Both the position numbers and the translations under genes were made by a program. A stretch of 64,000 nucleotides of DNA, from the NCBI GenBank assembly GCA_027491355.1, contig JAIXWI010000033.1, forward strand, positions 61,210 to 125,209, read 5' to 3'. This document shows positions 55,790-64,000 of the stretch, in pieces. The notes beneath the pieces are model-generated. The model was not told where the DNA came from and searched no databases. It saw nothing but the letters and a program-made list of their open reading frames with translations. Source of the DNA: Bacteroidota bacterium (GTDB taxonomy: Bacteria; Bacteroidota; Bacteroidia; UKL13-3). Position 1 is the stretch's first letter; the number at the start of each line of letters is the position of its first letter.

Positions 55790-57034
55790 ATGGCTAAGAA
55801 AAAAGAAGACAACTGTTCATTTTGTGGCAGAACCCGAAAAGAAGTACAATACCTTATTGCAGGAATGGAGGGTATGATTTGTGAAAATTGTATTTCACAA
55901 GCTCATAAAATCATCAGCGAAGATGCAACCCTTACGGGTTCCAACCCAACCAATCATACCAAGCAGGTAAAACTTTTAAAGCCATCTGAAATTACAGCCC
56001 ATTTAAATGAATATGTAATAGGTCAAGAAGAAGCAAAAAAGGTAATAGCCGTAGCTGTTTACAATCATTTTAAACGTATCAATGCTCAGGCAAATCCTAA
56101 AGAAGTTGAAATAGAAAAATCAAATATTTTATTAGTAGGCGAAACAGGAACTGGTAAAACATTATTGGCTAAAACATTGGCTAAAATACTAGATGTTCCA
56201 TTTTGTATTGCAGACGCCACTGTATTAACAGAAGCTGGCTATGTAGGAGAAGATGTTGAAACCGTTTTGACCCGTTTGTTACAAGCAGCCAATTATGATG
56301 TGAATGCTGCTGAAAGAGGCATCATTTACATTGATGAAATAGATAAAATTAGTAGGAAAAGCGACAACCCAAGTATTACTAGAGATGTCAGTGGAGAAGG
56401 CGTTCAACAAGCTTTATTGAAAATTTTAGAAGGAACAACTGCCAATGTACCGCCACAAGGTGGACGTAAGCATCCCGATCAAAAAATGATTCAGATCAAC
56501 ACCCAACATATTTTATTTATATGTGGTGGAGCCTTTGATGGCATTGATAAAATTATTGCCAGAAGATTACAAACACAATCCATTGGATTCAAAGCTGCTG
56601 ACCAACTTGAAACAGCAAACGACCCAAATGTATTGTCCTACATTACCCAAGCTGACATCAAAACTTACGGCTTGATTCCAGAAATCATAGGTCGTTTACC
56701 TGTATTGTGTCACTTGAATCCTCTAGACAAAACAGCGCTCAAAAATATTTTGGTTCAACCTAAAAATGCCCTCATCAAACAGTATGAATATTTGTTTGCA
56801 CTAGAAGGTATTGAATTAAAAGTAGACGATGCCGTGATAGATTTAATTGTAGAAACCGCTTTTGAATTGAAATTAGGCGCAAGAGGTTTGAGAAGTATTT
56901 GCGAGTCGTTGATGCTAGATTTTATGTATGAATTACCAGACGCAAACACCACAGATAAAAAATTGCATATAGGTCTGAAACAGGCTGAAGCCAAAATGAA
57001 AATCATTCGTTTCAAAAATCAGGTAGCAGCATAA
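55790..57034 (+). CDS. clpX: ATP-dependent Clp protease ATPase ClpX
   Basis: A 414-residue unfoldase: zinc-binding domain with C9, C12, C31 and C34 (CSFC ... CENC), Walker A GETGTGKT (about 117-124), Walker [11 protein letters not shown] and the sensor block. It delivers substrates to ClpP. Separated from clpP by a terminator and probably with its own promoter. Confidence 0.97.
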   Translation: MAKKKEDNCSFCGRTRKEVQYLIAGMEGMICENCISQAHKIISEDATLTGSNPTNHTKQVKLLKPSEITAHLNEYVIGQEEAKKVIAVAVYNHFKRINAQANPKEVEIEKSNILLVGETGTGKTLLAKTLAKILDVPFCIADATVLTEAGYVGEDVETVLTRLLQAANYDVNAAERGIIYIDEIDKISRKSDNPSITRDVSGEGVQQALLKILEGTTANVPPQGGRKHPDQKMIQINTQHILFICGGAFDGIDKIIARRLQTQSIGFKAADQLETANDPNVLSYITQADIKTYGLIPEIIGRLPVLCHLNPLDKTALKNILVQPKNALIKQYEYLFALEGIELKVDDAVIDLIVETAFELKLGARGLRSICESLMLDFMYELPDANTTDKKLHIGLKQAEAKMKIIRFKNQVAA

Positions 57035-57088
57035 ACCTTACTCGTTTAAATGAATAAAAATTCAGTTGAATTGGTTATTTTGCAGTGA

Positions 57089-58492
57089 ATGGAGAGAAAA
57101 TTAAACGACCCAAAGGTAACAAAGGCCTGGACCATGTATGATTGGGCCAATTCAGTGTTTTCTTTAACAATTGCAACAGCAATATTTCCGCCATACTATG
57201 ACAGTGTAAGTAAAGCGGCATCAATAGCTCAAAACAATTTTATTGAAGGTAATTATTACTTGAACATAGGCCCTTTTAAAATTGTCAACTCTGCATTGTA
57301 TTCATATGTATTGTCGGTTGGTTTTTTAATTGTCACTTTCCTCTCTCCTATTTTATCAGGAATTGCAGATGCCAAACAGAACAAACTTTCTTTTATGAAA
57401 TTTTTCTGTTACCTAGGCTCATTGAGTTGCATTTTGATGTTCTTCTTTACACCTGAAAATTTTTATTTAGGCTTAAGCTTGTTTATTATGAGCTTGATTG
57501 GATTTGGAGGAAGTATCGTTTTTTACAATGCCTTTTTGCCTGAAATTGCCACTGAAGACCATTTTGACCAATTGAGTGCAAGAGGTTTTTCAATGGGCTA
57601 CATTGGCTCAGTACTATTATTGGTAATCAATTTGGTTTTGATTATGAATCCAGGTTGGGTTTTTCCATTGGCAAGTAAAGCTGAAACACTTATGAATGCA
57701 GGATTTTCTGCCGAGGAAGCACTTCAAAAAGCAAAAGATGAATATGCACTGTTGGCCATTAAATTGAGTTTTGTAAGTGTAGGTATCTGGTGGGCTGGAT
57801 TTGCTCAAATCACCTTCAATAACTTAAAGGAATATCCTAAGAAAGAAATGGCAAATACCAGCAGTTATCTAAAAAAGGGGTTCCATGAATTGCAAACTGT
57901 TTTCAAAGAAATCAGGCAATCAAAATCAGGTAGAATTGGGTATTTTTTAATAGGGTATTTCTTTGCCAGTATGGGCATTCAAACTGTCATGTATGTGGCC
58001 AGTTTATTTGGATCACTAGAGTTAAAAATGGGCACGGCTGAATTGATTGTAACCATACTCATCATTCAATTAATTGCGATTGTTGGGGCCAAAGTCTTTG
58101 CCATGCTTTCTGCAAAGATTGGAAATATTTACAGCCTGCTATTGATGTTGGTGATTTGGATTGGTATTACCATTGGTGCATATTTTGTTCAAACCTCCAT
58201 TCAATTTTATACTTTAGCCGGAGTAGTTGGCATTGTCATGGGAGGTATTCAATCTATGTTCAGGTCTACTTTTGCAAAAATTATTCCTGAACAAACAACA
58301 GACCATGCCTCTTATTTCAGTTTTTACGATGTATGCGAAAAACTGGCTACCGTTTTAGGTACTTTTGCTTTTGCATATATCAATGACAAAACCGGAAACA
58401 TGAGAAGTTCGGTATTGGTGTTAATGGTGTTTTTTATAGTAGGTTTGTTTTTTGTATCGAGAATTAGAAATTTTATAGGTAAAACAGCATAA
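57089..58492 (+). CDS. MFS transporter, UMF1 (Atg22-like) family
   Basis: A 467-residue membrane protein with 12 helices. The start WTMYDWANSVFSLTIATAIFPPYY is the UMF1 hallmark, and AYDWANS-type motifs and GGIQSMFRSTFAKIIPEQ are conserved. The family is linked to amino acid efflux in yeast (Atg22), but the bacterial substrate is unknown. An ATTTTG element (TATTTTG at 57076-57082) lies 6 nt before the start. The next gene starts 1 nt after its stop. Confidence 0.85.
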   Translation: MERKLNDPKVTKAWTMYDWANSVFSLTIATAIFPPYYDSVSKAASIAQNNFIEGNYYLNIGPFKIVNSALYSYVLSVGFLIVTFLSPILSGIADAKQNKLSFMKFFCYLGSLSCILMFFFTPENFYLGLSLFIMSLIGFGGSIVFYNAFLPEIATEDHFDQLSARGFSMGYIGSVLLLVINLVLIMNPGWVFPLASKAETLMNAGFSAEEALQKAKDEYALLAIKLSFVSVGIWWAGFAQITFNNLKEYPKKEMANTSSYLKKGFHELQTVFKEIRQSKSGRIGYFLIGYFFASMGIQTVMYVASLFGSLELKMGTAELIVTILIIQLIAIVGAKVFAMLSAKIGNIYSLLLMLVIWIGITIGAYFVQTSIQFYTLAGVVGIVMGGIQSMFRSTFAKIIPEQTTDHASYFSFYDVCEKLATVLGTFAFAYINDKTGNMRSSVLVLMVFFIVGLFFVSRIRNFIGKTA

Positions 58493-58493
58493 T

Positions 58494-59225
58494 ATGGCCG
58501 CCATAAAAGTTGAAATATCAATTCCATGTTTTGTTGACCAATTTAAACCAGAAATAGGTTTAGACATGGTTAAAGTACTTGAAAAAGCTGGATGTACTGT
58601 TATTTATAATCCTGAGCAAACCTGTTGTGGATTGCCCGCATTTCATGCTGGACATTGGGATGATGCCAGACAAGTTGCTGAAAAATTTATCAATGAAGTT
58701 TCTAACGATAAAACGCTCATTACAGGAGCTGGAGCATGTACTTCAATGATTCGAAACTCTTACGACTTGTTGTTCCAAAATTCAAGCTATCACAACAAAT
58801 TCAGAAACCTACAAAAACGCACGTTTGAATTCAGCGAATTTTTAAGCGATGTGTTAAAAATGCCGTACATCGGATCTCAATTACAAGGAAAAGCAGTTTT
58901 AATAGATTCATGTCAAGCAACTGGTCAATGTGGCATTTCAAAACAACCCAGAAGTTTGCTAACATTGGTAGAAGGACTTGAACTTATTGAACTTCCTAAA
59001 CAAGATTTGTGTTGTGGTTTTGGAGGCACTTTTTCTGTGAAATCAGAAACACTTTCAGTAAGCATGGCAAAAGAACTAATAGACCAAATTTTAACTACTG
59101 GTGCACGTTACGTCATTTCAACAGATTATACCTGTTTGATTCAGCTTGACAGTGTACTTAAAAAACAAGGCATTCAACAACTCGAAATGCTTCACATTGC
59201 AGAAGTACTTGCATGTGGAATTTAA
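58494..59225 (+). CDS. CCG-domain (LutA/YkgE-like) protein
   Basis: A 243-residue protein with two CCG motifs: EQTCCGLPAF (about 44) and QDLCCGFGGTFSV (about 171). These form the two Cys-rich CCG domains of LutA, GlpC and heterodisulfide reductase-B proteins that bind iron-sulfur or heme groups. In Bacillus LutA acts with LutB and LutC in lactate oxidation; no LutB or LutC is seen here. It is 1 nt after the MFS gene and 3 nt before an Ldh2 dehydrogenase. Confidence 0.85.
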   Translation: MAAIKVEISIPCFVDQFKPEIGLDMVKVLEKAGCTVIYNPEQTCCGLPAFHAGHWDDARQVAEKFINEVSNDKTLITGAGACTSMIRNSYDLLFQNSSYHNKFRNLQKRTFEFSEFLSDVLKMPYIGSQLQGKAVLIDSCQATGQCGISKQPRSLLTLVEGLELIELPKQDLCCGFGGTFSVKSETLSVSMAKELIDQILTTGARYVISTDYTCLIQLDSVLKKQGIQQLEMLHIAEVLACGI

Positions 59226-59228
59226 TTC

Positions 59229-60302
59229 ATGAACGCAGCATCCTATTCATATGAGTCATTGTTTGCATTTACCAAAACTGTGTTCATACATTTTGGAATG
59301 CAATTGGAAGCAGCAGAAATTGCGGCCAAGAACTTAATTCTTGCAGATTTAAGAGGCATAGATTCTCATGGAATAGCGCGCCTAAATGGCTATATCCGTT
59401 TGCAAAAAGCAGGAAGAGCAAATTTTAACCCAGCGTTTAAAATTTTGCACCAAACACCTTCAACTGCAACACTTGATGCCGACAAGGCCTTGGGGCTCAA
59501 CAGCGCACATTTTGGCATGCAACTGGCCATAGAAAAGGCCAAGCAAGTTGGCACTGGATGGGTAGCTATTCAAAATAGCAATCACTTTGGCATTGCAGCA
59601 GCACACGCCATGTTGGCTTTAGAACAAGATATGATTGGCATTGCTCTTACCAATGCAAGTCCATTGGTAACGCCTACATTTGGTAAAGAACGCATGCTGG
59701 GAACCAATCCAATTTGTGTTTGCTTTCCGAGCAATCAATTCAATGCATTTGTTTTAGATATGGCCACAAGTGCTGCAGCTAACGGCAAATTGGAAATTGC
59801 ACAAAGATTGAATAAAACATTGCCCCCTAATTGGGTGCAAAGCGAAAATGGGTCAGCTAGTACCAATGCACATGAGTTAAAATTGGGAGGTGCATTATTA
59901 CCTCTTGGTGGACATAAAGGATATGGACTTGCTGCTGTTGTAGATATTTTATCTGGGGTATTGTCTGGCGCTAATTTTGGACCATGGGTTCCCCCATTTG
60001 TAGCATTTCTGAATCCGCTTGAAAACCTTCCCGGTAATGGCATTGGGCATTTTGTAGGTGCCATGCGTATTGATGCATTCAGACCAGCATCTGCATTTAA
60101 AAAGCAAATGGATGAATGGATTGAACGTTTCAAGCAAACAATACCTATTGAAGCTGAAAACCCAGTTTTAATTCCAGGCGAACTTGAATTTAATGAAACC
60201 AACAAGCGACTGAAAAATGGCATTCCACTCCACCATCTTGTAGTAGAAAGCATGCAAGAATTGGCTTCAGAGACTGGAATGAGTATGCCTATTGCACTAT
60301 AA
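59229..60302 (+). CDS. Malate/L-lactate dehydrogenase family (Ldh2) protein
   Basis: A 357-residue NAD(P)-dependent dehydrogenase of the Ldh2/YlbC type: RGIDSHGIARLN (catalytic His region, about 41-52), NSNHFGIAAAHA and GGHKGYGLAAVVDIL. Possible substrates are malate, lactate, ureidoglycolate or sulfolactate. It sits after the CCG protein and overlaps the convergent corA by 6 nt. Confidence 0.85.
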   Translation: MNAASYSYESLFAFTKTVFIHFGMQLEAAEIAAKNLILADLRGIDSHGIARLNGYIRLQKAGRANFNPAFKILHQTPSTATLDADKALGLNSAHFGMQLAIEKAKQVGTGWVAIQNSNHFGIAAAHAMLALEQDMIGIALTNASPLVTPTFGKERMLGTNPICVCFPSNQFNAFVLDMATSAAANGKLEIAQRLNKTLPPNWVQSENGSASTNAHELKLGGALLPLGGHKGYGLAAVVDILSGVLSGANFGPWVPPFVAFLNPLENLPGNGIGHFVGAMRIDAFRPASAFKKQMDEWIERFKQTIPIEAENPVLIPGELEFNETNKRLKNGIPLHHLVVESMQELASETGMSMPIAL

Positions 60303-61193
60303 CCAACCTTTTCGCTTGAACCAAATCCAAATACCAAAACTTATTGCGGCCATGCCAATCAGTACCATTGGATATCCGTAATAGAGTTTCAATTCAGGCA
60401 TGGATTCAAAATTCATTCCATATACACCCACAATAAAAGTTAGAGGAAGAAAAAATGCAGAGAAAGCTGTAAGTATGCGCATCACTTCATTGGTTTTTTG
60501 TGATGAGAGGGTCAAGTATAAATTTAACAAAGATTGGATGCTGTCATAAATTTCATCGGTTAGGGTTTCTATACCAATTAAGTAATCGTGTAAATCTCCA
60601 TAAAATGGATGCCTTTCTTCTTGCATGGGCATCAATTCAACAACCATTTTATTGATTAAATTCAATCGTTTAATCAAATAAGTTTTACGTTTAATGGTAT
60701 AAAGCTTCTTGAGCAATTCTGGAATTTTTTTCTTCAAAAAAATACGTTCTTCATACACATCAATTTCTTTGTCTATTAAATTCAAAGGCGTCAAAAAAGT
60801 TTCCAATACATTTTTATACAGTTTACAAACCATTTCATAGGGTCGCTTAACCAATGGATTGTTTACATATTTTTGAGCCACTTTCTCAACTATATCAGTT
60901 GGGTTTCTATGAATGGTTAAAAGCAATTCATTGGTATAAAAGACCGCCAATTTGCTAGTTAATTTTTGAAAACTTCCTGCATCAGGCACAGCATTTACAT
61001 CATACATCCTAAAAATTGCAAATGTATAATTGTCTAGCTGTTCAATTTTAGGTAGATGGTCGGGTTGCAAGCAATCACTCACAGCCGTAAATGGCAAATT
61101 GTATTGTAATGCGAGTGAACGCAAATCGGCTTCCGAGGGCATGCTCACATCTATCCAATTAAAATTGTATCCAGTTATTTGTTGTATGTTCAT
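60297..61193 (-). CDS. corA: Magnesium transporter CorA
   Basis: A 298-residue CorA: acidic cytosolic funnel domain (about 1-235), then two C-terminal membrane helices with the YGMNFESMP motif (GMN selectivity loop). It is convergent to the Ldh2-type gene, overlapping 6 nt. MgtE is also in the window, so two Mg2+ uptake routes exist. Confidence 0.93.
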   Translation of the reverse strand: MNIQQITGYNFNWIDVSMPSEADLRSLALQYNLPFTAVSDCLQPDHLPKIEQLDNYTFAIFRMYDVNAVPDAGSFQKLTSKLAVFYTNELLLTIHRNPTDIVEKVAQKYVNNPLVKRPYEMVCKLYKNVLETFLTPLNLIDKEIDVYEERIFLKKKIPELLKKLYTIKRKTYLIKRLNLINKMVVELMPMQEERHPFYGDLHDYLIGIETLTDEIYDSIQSLLNLYLTLSSQKTNEVMRILTAFSAFFLPLTFIVGVYGMNFESMPELKLYYGYPMVLIGMAAISFGIWIWFKRKGWL

Positions 61194-61327
61194 GAATGGA
61201 TGGACTTTAAAGCCAAGTTAAACTTTTTAGATTACAGATTTTGAAATATGCGACAATACCCTATGCAATGTGAATAAATACCTGGTGCAAACAGTTGTGA
61301 ATCAAACCAAAAACGTATCAAGCTTGG

Positions 61328-61335
61328 TATTTTTG
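61328..61335 (+). promoter_or_regulatory. Candidate -7 element of the last gene
   Basis: TATTTTTG fits TAnnTTTG with 25 nt to the ATG at 61361. No clear -33 box. Confidence 0.4.
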
Positions 61336-61360
61336 CTAATATTCAACTAATGAACCAGCT

Positions 61361-64000
61361 ATGTATAAACTAGTTCGCTTACTTACACTATTGATTCTAA
61401 TCTTTTCTTTACAAAAGAGTTTGGCTCAACTTAGCTCTAGAAATGCGGGTGTAACTTTTAGGTTTGACGATTACCAAAGTCCTGCAAAACTTGAAAAACT
61501 AAGAGCTATTTTCAATAAACATGGCAAAAAAATGGTCTATGCCTTAAACAGTCAACTTGGTGAATTAAGGGGCGATGCAGCGTACTTTCCAACATTAAAA
61601 AAAATGGCAGAGGAAGGGCATGAATTGGCAGACCAAAGCCCTAATGATGTAACCCAATACATTGGTTTTTCCAGTAATACCGACGTGAACTATTACCAAG
61701 GCAAATCAGGGGTTCAATCCATTAATTTAAGCAATAAAAAAGTATTGTTTAAATACTACCTCAAAAACAATAAAGGAGTTGGCGATGAAGGTAAAGTGAG
61801 GGTTGAACCTCAGTTTTTAATTTCTGAACAAGCTGGAGAATGGGAACAAAATAAATTATGGAGCAATTACTTTACCCATATTTATTTACCTAGTTTGAAT
61901 GAGGTAGTAGAGGTCAATTATATCAACAACAGAAATCCATTAGACCCAGATACCTTGTACTATAAATCGTTTTGGAGTGAAGAGCTTTCATTGAACAGCA
62001 TTGCTTCTACTGAATACAAAAAAGTTTCTCCCTATGATTTAGGAGTTCATGACGATGCCATACGCTTAATGGCAGAATTGAGTTTGAAAATATTTGCAAA
62101 ATACCAACTCCCTCAGCCCAAAGTTTTCATTCATCCAGGGGGCTCAACTCCCTACTTAAGTGCTGATGTCATTGCTAGGATTTATGGTGACGAATTTCAC
62201 TACAAATGTGGCAGTACCTACCCGCAAATATTTAATACCTATTTGCATGCTAATCGAAATGGCTTCAATCATTTTGCCATACCTGGAGGAGATTTTACAG
62301 AAGAATATAAAACTACCAATGAAATCAAGAAAATTATAAGTAACAACAGAGCTAACCACATCCATACCATCAGTATTAACCACTTGAATACTTGGGGAAA
62401 TGTTGCGCCAATAGATACCATCTGCAAAAGAATTGATGAACTACTAACCTGGTGTGAGGCCAATCAAATTCCTGTTAGAACCTACAGTGAAGTGTACGAA
62501 GAATTGTTCAAACCAACTATGAATTTAAGTGAAAACATATTCCCTCGTATAAATACAGATTTAAATGCAGATGGTGCACCAGATGGTATTGTCATGCGGT
62601 CTGCAACACTTGAAAAAGATGCTGGTGTTGATTCAAGTTTTCCTGATGCTTTTAAGTGTACACAATCTGCGCAAATGATGATTGTAAAACAACTTGGTGG
62701 TGTAACTAAAGGATGGAATACATTCAGCATTTATAGCAAAGGTTCTGCAAATGATTGGGACAATGTAGGTATATACCTTTCTATGCCTGAAGCTGATTAC
62801 AGCGTTGTATTGTCAGTGAATGCAAACTCTATAGACTATGTCAAACACAGTTTCAGGTTTTATGTACCAGACAATGTTTCGTATGTATCCTTGTATTTCA
62901 ATTGCAACAACAGTTCAAAAAGCAATATTTACATCTGCGGTATGGAAATCAAAGCTGATTCAAAACCCACCATATTGCTTAAAAACATAACCCGTAATGC
63001 CAACGAAATATATGCAGTAAAAGATCTTAGAAAAGAAGTACGGGACATGAACTTTTCACCTGGTCTGATTAACTGGAAAATTCATAGAAATGCCCTATAC
63101 CACAATGCAACCTTGGTGTTTGGAAACCAACTTAGATTGATCCCAAATCAGAAGTTTTGGATAGGAGAAGACAGCATTGTATTGATTGCCAAAAACGCTG
63201 CTGGCAATGCTGATACCAGTACTGTTTTCATTTACTCATACCAACCAAGCGGGTGTATTGGAAAAGCAAATACCATTGCAGTAAATCCTTTGGCAAGCGA
63301 CTCTGCTTATGTATGGTACGCAAGCCCTGTTGACGATTCCCTTGAATTCAAACGCAGTCCAGTTATTGTAGTTTATCCAACACAAAACACCACATATTAC
63401 CTTGATTTATATAATAGAAACAATGGTGGTATTGTTACACATGAATTGACATTCAATGTAAACCAACCCAAACAAATTGGAATGGCTACCAGAGACATTG
63501 CCTTTGGCAATTCAGACACCATCGTTTTGGGGTATGACGAACTAAACATACCCAGATGTTTCAATCAGTGTCAATTGAAATCACTTAACACAACTCACCA
63601 AGTAAAAATATACCAATCTGCAAATAAATTCGACAGTATAGTCATTGTTAAAGATAGCCTCCTTCGAAATTTTTCTGACTTTACTATTTCCATGAGTTCT
63701 GTTACCTGTGATGATGCCAGTTGGAAAATAATTTTAAATGCAGCTCCAGTTGGCATTGACCAATTCAACAACTATATAACCAAAGATCCTCTCATTGGCC
63801 CAAATCCATTTAGCAATGCTTTACAAGTGTTTTCTGCAGCAGCCAATGCCGAATTTGTGCTCTACAATTTAAATGGAAAACTGATGGGTAAATTTGATAA
63901 GACTTTATTAGAACAAACAGATTTTACCGGATATTTAAGTGGTATATACTTGATGCAGGTAAAAGCAGACAATAGGGTTTATCATTTGAAATTGATAAAG
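61361..64000 (+). CDS. Secreted deacetylase-like protein with T9SS sorting domain (runs to window end)
   Basis: The frame is open for 880 codons from the ATG at 61361 to the last base. Signal peptide about 1-22 (SLQKSLAQ). Residues about 30-470 resemble a polysaccharide deacetylase (NodB) fold: VTFRFDD (D36, D37), GHELADQ (about 86-92) and a HPGGSTPYL block. The HxxxH metal pair after GHE is replaced by Q92 and D96, so activity is doubtful. Later, Ig-like and jelly-roll parts follow. The C-terminal 75 residues (PNPFSNALQVFS, YNLNGKLMG, SGIYLMQVKADN) are a T9SS type A sorting signal; the stop codon is probably just past the window. Confidence 0.78.
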   Translation, partial: MYKLVRLLTLLILIFSLQKSLAQLSSRNAGVTFRFDDYQSPAKLEKLRAIFNKHGKKMVYALNSQLGELRGDAAYFPTLKKMAEEGHELADQSPNDVTQYIGFSSNTDVNYYQGKSGVQSINLSNKKVLFKYYLKNNKGVGDEGKVRVEPQFLISEQAGEWEQNKLWSNYFTHIYLPSLNEVVEVNYINNRNPLDPDTLYYKSFWSEELSLNSIASTEYKKVSPYDLGVHDDAIRLMAELSLKIFAKYQLPQPKVFIHPGGSTPYLSADVIARIYGDEFHYKCGSTYPQIFNTYLHANRNGFNHFAIPGGDFTEEYKTTNEIKKIISNNRANHIHTISINHLNTWGNVAPIDTICKRIDELLTWCEANQIPVRTYSEVYEELFKPTMNLSENIFPRINTDLNADGAPDGIVMRSATLEKDAGVDSSFPDAFKCTQSAQMMIVKQLGGVTKGWNTFSIYSKGSANDWDNVGIYLSMPEADYSVVLSVNANSIDYVKHSFRFYVPDNVSYVSLYFNCNNSSKSNIYICGMEIKADSKPTILLKNITRNANEIYAVKDLRKEVRDMNFSPGLINWKIHRNALYHNATLVFGNQLRLIPNQKFWIGEDSIVLIAKNAAGNADTSTVFIYSYQPSGCIGKANTIAVNPLASDSAYVWYASPVDDSLEFKRSPVIVVYPTQNTTYYLDLYNRNNGGIVTHELTFNVNQPKQIGMATRDIAFGNSDTIVLGYDELNIPRCFNQCQLKSLNTTHQVKIYQSANKFDSIVIVKDSLLRNFSDFTISMSSVTCDDASWKIILNAAPVGIDQFNNYITKDPLIGPNPFSNALQVFSAAANAEFVLYNLNGKLMGKFDKTLLEQTDFTGYLSGIYLMQVKADNRVYHLKLIK

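Noticed and set aside
59735..60337. A 200-codon open frame on the minus strand
   Set aside because: It is antisense to the Ldh2 gene and covers its whole second half; composition and residues fit a shadow of the coding strand.

Overview
The window looks like chromosomal DNA of a Bacteroidota bacterium. The evidence is low GC content, type IX secretion (T9SS) genes (a PorW/SprE-like lipoprotein, a PorV/PorQ-family barrel and secreted proteins with C-terminal sorting modules), a SusC-like TonB-dependent receptor with a carboxypeptidase-regulatory N-domain, an ATP synthase operon without beta and epsilon, and promoters of the Bacteroidota type (TTTG-N19-TAnnTTTG). Nothing allows a safe call below phylum. 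I see no rRNA, insertion sequence, prophage, CRISPR array or plasmid gene. The region is dense core genome with short intergenic gaps (none above about 200 nt), so no gene-free stretch of 300 nt exists.

Layout. 1-8.4 kb (minus): an APC amino-acid permease coupled to an eIF1/SUI1 homologue, a phospholipase D/cardiolipin synthase-like protein and the start of acetyl-CoA synthetase; then PorW/SprE followed by PBP1A. 8.4-15.1 kb (plus): a membrane-anchor protein resembling the N-terminus of M23 peptidases, bactofilin, and the ATP synthase genes atpZ, I, B, E, F, H, A, G. 15.1-18.7 kb: an Ate/Bpt-like aminoacyl-tRNA-protein transferase and a secreted LruC-domain protein with a small lipoprotein. 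18.7-24.7 kb: rmuC, recO, a small unknown, a GT2 glycosyltransferase, a flippase-like protein, ruvC, HIT and greA. 24.8-33.6 kb (minus): TonB-dependent receptor, a 1286-residue secreted protein and a PorV-family barrel, the most interesting cassette here. 33.7-36.8 kb: a 2-hydroxyacid dehydrogenase, mgtE and rsmA. 37-44.2 kb (plus): leucyl aminopeptidase, pdxA, a DUF177 protein, rpmF, plsX, fabH, accB and accC. 44.3-46.4 kb: a small membrane protein, a thioredoxin-fold protein and a cytochrome c fused to a copper monooxygenase-like (PHM) fold. 46.4-53.2 kb: bacilliredoxin, ahcY, pdxJ, purA, fur and relA/spoT. 53.3-57 kb: tRNA-Leu, tig, clpP and clpX. 57-61.2 kb: an MFS transporter, a CCG-domain protein, an Ldh2-type dehydrogenase and corA. 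61.4 kb to the end: a secreted protein with a deacetylase-like domain and a T9SS sorting tail, open at the window edge.

How the genes work together. Envelope biogenesis is a theme: PBP1A with PorW, bactofilin with the M23-like anchor, fatty-acid synthesis from rpmF to accC, and several T9SS clients. Protein quality control is another (tig, clpP, clpX and a possible N-degron transferase). Two pyridoxal-phosphate genes (pdxA, pdxJ) lie 9 kb apart. Several -7 elements sit within 4-12 nt of a start codon, which suggests leaderless or nearly leaderless mRNAs. Start codons GTG and TTG were chosen for a few genes where reading frame and overlap demanded it.
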